Below the pieces are notes generated by a model. That model made no database searches. It was not told where the DNA came from and was given only the letters and a program-made list of their open reading frames with translations. This document shows, piece by piece, positions 48,324 to 51,070 of a stretch of DNA of 51,070 bases. How positions within the stretch are numbered: position 1 is the stretch's first letter; each line of letters opens with the position of its first letter. A program made the translations under genes and the position numbers. The stretch is from Streptomyces sp. NRRL B-1347 (GTDB taxonomy: Bacteria; Actinomycetota; Actinomycetes; Streptomycetales; Streptomycetaceae), in contig NZ_JOJM01000059.1 in NCBI RefSeq assembly GCF_000720325.1, positions 1 through 51,070 of the forward strand, in the 5' to 3' direction.

Positions 48324-49877
48324 GTGCGCACACCGGCGCTCACGGGCGTCACCGCCCTCGCCCTGGCCCTCACGGCCCTGCCCGTCGCCGCGACCGGCGC
48401 TGAGCCGCCGCAGCCCGACCTCAAGCGCTTCTACGCCCAGAAGATCAAGTGGGCCGCCTGCACACCGGAGAAGCAGAACCTGCCGGAGACGGTCACCAAG
48501 AACGAGGACGTCCGCTGCGGCACGCTCACCGTGCCGCTCGACTACGCGCGGCCGCGGGGCGGCACCGTCGACCTCGCCCTCCTGAAGGTGAAGGCGAGCG
48601 GCAAGAAGCGCGGCTCGCTGCTGGTGAACTTCGGCGGCCCCGGCGGACCCGGCGTGGCCGGGCTCGCGGCCGATCTGAAGGGCTTCGGCGACCTCGGCAA
48701 GGGCTATGACGTGGTGGGCTTCGACCCGCGCGGGGTCGGCCTGAGCTCCCCCGTGACCTGCGGCGACGAGCCGGAGCCCGAGGGGCTCGACGACCCGGAC
48801 GACGCGGCGGCCGTACTGGAGCAGCTGCGGAGGACCGCCGAGCGGTGCGTCAAGGAGTCGGGGCCCGTGCTGCCGCACATCGGCACCGTGAACGTCTCGC
48901 GCGACATGGACGTCATGCGCGCGGCCCTCGGCGACAAGAAGCTCAACTACCTGGGCTTCTCGTACGGGACGCGGCTCGGCGCGGTGTACGCGGCGCAGTT
49001 CCCGAAGAAGGTCGGCCGCATGGTCCTGGACGGCGTGGACACGCTGACCGAGCCCGTCGACGAGCAGGGGCTCGCGTCCGCCGAGGGGCAGCAGACCGCC
49101 CTCGACAACTTCCTGCTGTGGTGCACGAAGAACGCCGGGTGCGTGTTCGGCAACGACTCGCGGAAGGCCCGGGAGACCATGGTGAAGGTCATCAAGGACC
49201 TCGACGCGATGCCGCTGCGCTCCACGGACGGCGCGGAGTTCACCGGGCAGGACGTGGTGGGCGTCCTCGGCTCTGCGCTCTACAGCAGGCAGGCCTGGCC
49301 CGCCCTGTCGCAGGCGCTCGGCGCGCTGCTCGCCGACGGCGATCCGCGGGCGCTGATGCGCGTCGGCGGCGCGGGAGGCGCGGGCCTCGGCAAGGGTTTC
49401 GGCAAGCGGCTGGGGCGCCAGGACGTGCCGCAGGACAACGAGACCGCCGCGCTCGCCGCGGTGAACTGCGCCGACGACCCCGACCGGCCCGGCGCGCGGA
49501 AGGTCGAGGAGGAGATCGGGCGGCTCCAGCGGGAGTTCGAGGAGGTCTCGCCCGTCTTCGGCGAGCACAATCTGACGCTCGTCCTGATGTGCTTCGGGTG
49601 GCCCGCGGGCACCTCGTACATCCGCGAGGACGTACGGGACGTCGATACGCCCAAGCTCCTGCTCGTCGGGACGCGGGGCGACCCGGCGACGCCGTACCGC
49701 TGGACGGAGGAGACCGCGCGGCGGCTCGGCTCGGCGGCGGTCGTGCTCGACAACAAGGGCGACGGGCACACCGGGTACTTCGGCTCCAAGTGCGTGAAGG
49801 CGAAGGTCGACGGGTTCCTGCTGTACAAGCAGCTGCCGAGCAACGGGAGTTCGTGCTCGGCGGAGTGGAAGGAGTGA
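48324..49877 (+). CDS. Secreted alpha/beta hydrolase, tripeptidyl aminopeptidase (Slp/Tap) type
   Basis: A 517-aa exported hydrolase. A short signal peptide (VRTPALTGVTALALALTALPVAATGA) precedes the mature domain. NFGGPGGPG is the oxyanion region, LGFSYGTRLGAVYA carries the nucleophile Ser, and the C-terminal TAP-like domain gives GTRGDPATPYRW (Asp) and KGDGHTGYF (His). The paired Cys residues fit secreted Streptomyces tripeptidyl aminopeptidases. The GTG at 48324 sits 6-7 nt after GGAGG; a TTG at 48312 is not needed. It probably trims peptides outside the cell. Confidence 0.92.
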   Translation: MRTPALTGVTALALALTALPVAATGAEPPQPDLKRFYAQKIKWAACTPEKQNLPETVTKNEDVRCGTLTVPLDYARPRGGTVDLALLKVKASGKKRGSLLVNFGGPGGPGVAGLAADLKGFGDLGKGYDVVGFDPRGVGLSSPVTCGDEPEPEGLDDPDDAAAVLEQLRRTAERCVKESGPVLPHIGTVNVSRDMDVMRAALGDKKLNYLGFSYGTRLGAVYAAQFPKKVGRMVLDGVDTLTEPVDEQGLASAEGQQTALDNFLLWCTKNAGCVFGNDSRKARETMVKVIKDLDAMPLRSTDGAEFTGQDVVGVLGSALYSRQAWPALSQALGALLADGDPRALMRVGGAGGAGLGKGFGKRLGRQDVPQDNETAALAAVNCADDPDRPGARKVEEEIGRLQREFEEVSPVFGEHNLTLVLMCFGWPAGTSYIREDVRDVDTPKLLLVGTRGDPATPYRWTEETARRLGSAAVVLDNKGDGHTGYFGSKCVKAKVDGFLLYKQLPSNGSSCSAEWKE

Positions 49878-49890
49878 CCGCCGCGGGCCG

Positions 49891-50760
49891 CTAGGACCCG
49901 TCCGCCGCCGCCGTCGTACGGGACGCGGAGTCCAGGCGCAGCATCGCGGCCTCGTCGGCCGTGCCCGGCTCGGCCTGGTAGGTCACCAGGCGCTGGCCGC
50001 CGGTGCGGGCGAGCGACATGATCTCGTACGTGAGGGTCATCGGGCCGACCTTGGGGTGGGCGAAGGACTTGGCGCCGCCGCCGCGCTCGCAGACCTCGTA
50101 CCGGTCCCAGAGCCGGGCGAAGTCGGGGGACTTGAGCATCAGCTCGCCCACGAGCGCGGTCAGGCGCGGGGAGTCCGGGTCGCGGCCGCCGACCGCGCGC
50201 AGATGCGCGATGGACAGGGCGACCGTCTCCTCCCACGGCACGTACAGCGTGCGGCCCACGGGGTGCAGGAAGAGGTAGCGCATGAGGTTGCGCTCCTGCG
50301 GGGGCCAGTCCCACAGGCCGGGCAGCAGACGGCGGCCCGGCGCGTTCGCGGCGAGCATGTCGCTGTACGGGCCCACCACGTACGCGGGCAGCGGGCGCAG
50401 CGCCTCCAGCATCCGGTGCACGGAGCCGCGGACGGAGGCCTCCGTGGTGGGGCGCGGTTCCGTGAGGCGGCCCGATGCCAGCTCCGCGAGCTCGTGCAGG
50501 CGCTCGTGGGCGTCGCCGCGCAGGCGCAGGGCGCGCGCGAGGGCGTCGACGACGGCCGGTGAGGGGTTGGACTCGCGGCCGCGCTCCAGGCGCGTGTAGT
50601 AGTCGACGCTCACCCCGGCCAGGATCGCCAGCTCCTCGCGGCGCAGGCCCGGCGTCCGCCGGATGCCCGCGCCGGCCGGGAGCCCGGCGTCCTCGGGGCG
50701 TATCTGGGCGCGGCGCGCCCGCAGATAGCGGCCGAGCTCGGTCCCGCCGTTGCTCTTCAT
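49891..50760 (-). CDS. XRE-family HTH regulator with MmyB-like ligand-binding domain
   Basis: A 289-aa regulator. The N-terminal HTH (about 10-75) reads GLRREELAILAGVSVDYYTRLERGRESNPSPAVVDALARAL; the C-terminal domain (MLEALRPLPAYVVGPYSDMLAANAPGRRLL ... NLMRYLFLHP) is the MmyB-like, PAS-type ligand pocket. Such proteins usually control a divergent oxidoreductase or transporter gene; the divergent gene here is cut by the contig end. The ATG at 50760 fits the family start. Confidence 0.92.
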   Translation of the reverse strand: MKSNGGTELGRYLRARRAQIRPEDAGLPAGAGIRRTPGLRREELAILAGVSVDYYTRLERGRESNPSPAVVDALARALRLRGDAHERLHELAELASGRLTEPRPTTEASVRGSVHRMLEALRPLPAYVVGPYSDMLAANAPGRRLLPGLWDWPPQERNLMRYLFLHPVGRTLYVPWEETVALSIAHLRAVGGRDPDSPRLTALVGELMLKSPDFARLWDRYEVCERGGGAKSFAHPKVGPMTLTYEIMSLARTGGQRLVTYQAEPGTADEAAMLRLDSASRTTAAADGS

Positions 50761-51013
50761 ACGGCCATTGTCCCTGGCCGGAGGGGTCGGCGGCGGGGCG
50801 GTGGGGGGCCGTGTCAGGGCCAGGAACGCGGCGGTCTGCCGGGGGCGGCGGCCGGGGCGGAGGCTGTTCCTGCCGCCGCTCCGCGCCGGGCCTTCGCCGC
50901 TCCGCGGCCCGGGGCCCTGCCGCTCCGCGGCCGTGCTCCGCCGCTCCGCGACGGTCTCCACCCACCCGCCCCCATCAGCTCCGCCGCTCCGCGACGGCCC
51001 CAGAGAGGCCCCC
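50761..51013. other. Divergent promoter region with CCGCTCCGCG repeats
   Basis: A 253-bp gap. CCGCTCCGCG occurs five times (50876, 50897, 50920, 50941, 50984), irregularly spaced by about 21-43 bp. Two copies extend to CCGCTCCGCGACGG. It could be operator array or simple GC repeat; no gene is visible. Confidence 0.6.
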
Positions 51014-51050
51014 ATGACCGCAACGCTCCACCCCCCGATCGCCCCTGCGG
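51014..51050 (+). CDS. 5' end of a gene cut by the contig edge
   Basis: An ATG at 51014 with GAGAGG 6-7 nt upstream opens MTATLHPPIAPA and runs into the adapter. It is divergent from the XRE/MmyB gene, as its target genes usually are. Only 12 codons are visible, so the product cannot be named. Confidence 0.4.
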
Positions 51051-51070
51051 CTGTCTCTTATACACATCTC
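51051..51070. other. Sequencing adapter (Nextera transposase end), not genomic
   Basis: CTGTCTCTTATACACATCT plus a final C equals the Tn5 mosaic-end adapter used in Illumina Nextera libraries. It marks an untrimmed contig end. Confidence 0.95.

Noticed and set aside
50814..51065. Open frame starting MYKRQ at the right edge
   Set aside because: MYKRQ is the translation of the adapter reverse complement, a known artefact.
1..51070. CRISPR arrays, tRNA or rRNA genes, IS elements
   Set aside because: No regularly spaced repeat-spacer units, no cloverleaf or rRNA-like segments and no transposase motifs were seen. A tRNAscan-SE and ISfinder run would settle it.

Overview
The window is about 51 kb of very GC-rich DNA with the gene set and style of a Streptomyces chromosome: GTG starts, ATGA/GTGA start-stop overlaps, very few TTA codons, and futalosine-pathway menaquinone genes. 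The block hemL - phosphoglycerate-mutase-like - ccs/res genes - UbiD/UbiA/UbiX-like genes - AsnC - mqnE matches the core-chromosome order I recall from S. coelicolor near SCO4469-SCO4494. The last 20 bases match an Illumina/Nextera transposase adapter, so the right edge is a contig end and not genomic.

Layout. 0.1-5 kb: a DUF2637 membrane protein, a secreted serine protease and two DUF3558 lipoproteins. 5.1-7.3 kb: rtcB (RNA ligase) with a lower-GC, free-standing LAGLIDADG homing endonuclease convergent to it. 7.4-11.1 kb: a housekeeping mix (SDR, YnfA, GNAT, AraC, mycothiol-type protein). 11.2-21.9 kb is the most unusual part. A FxsA-like small peptide gene and an HExxH-type peptide hydroxylase gene are convergent with a tightly coupled four-gene operon: trypsin-like protease with an effector-associated domain, VMAP-like protein, MoxR AAA+ ATPase, and a giant vWA / NB-ARC / TPR protein. 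This is the architecture of a vWA-MoxR-VMAP conflict system joined to a FxSxx-type RiPP locus. Three of the four operon genes contain the rare TTA codon, which suggests bldA-linked developmental control. 22-31 kb: hemL, a phosphatase, a NodB-like lipoprotein, and a complete System II cytochrome c maturation set (ResA-like, CcdA, ResB, CcsB). 31-36 kb: an ECF sigma factor with a TTA codon and its CU044_5270 partner, SRPBCC, quinone oxidoreductase/ArsR, a 2OG oxygenase and a small membrane protein. 36-41.5 kb: UbiD-like, UbiA-like and UbiX-like menaquinone genes, a tiny basic protein, AsnC and mqnE. 41.5-51 kb: DUF4229, a cysteine-containing leader ORF ahead of an SDF-family symporter, TetR, a MaoC/FabG/thiolase acyl-CoA module around a 26-bp palindrome, a secreted tripeptidyl-aminopeptidase-like hydrolase, an XRE/MmyB regulator and a truncated gene start.

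How the parts work together. The ccs/res set attaches heme to exported cytochromes, hemL feeds heme synthesis, and the mqn genes make menaquinone, so the centre of the window is respiratory core. The 11-22 kb block looks like accessory immunity or developmental machinery. In it, an NTPase trio (MoxR, vWA, NB-ARC/TPR) could gate a protease through EAD contacts. Whether the nearby peptide and hydroxylase act with it is inference from proximity only.
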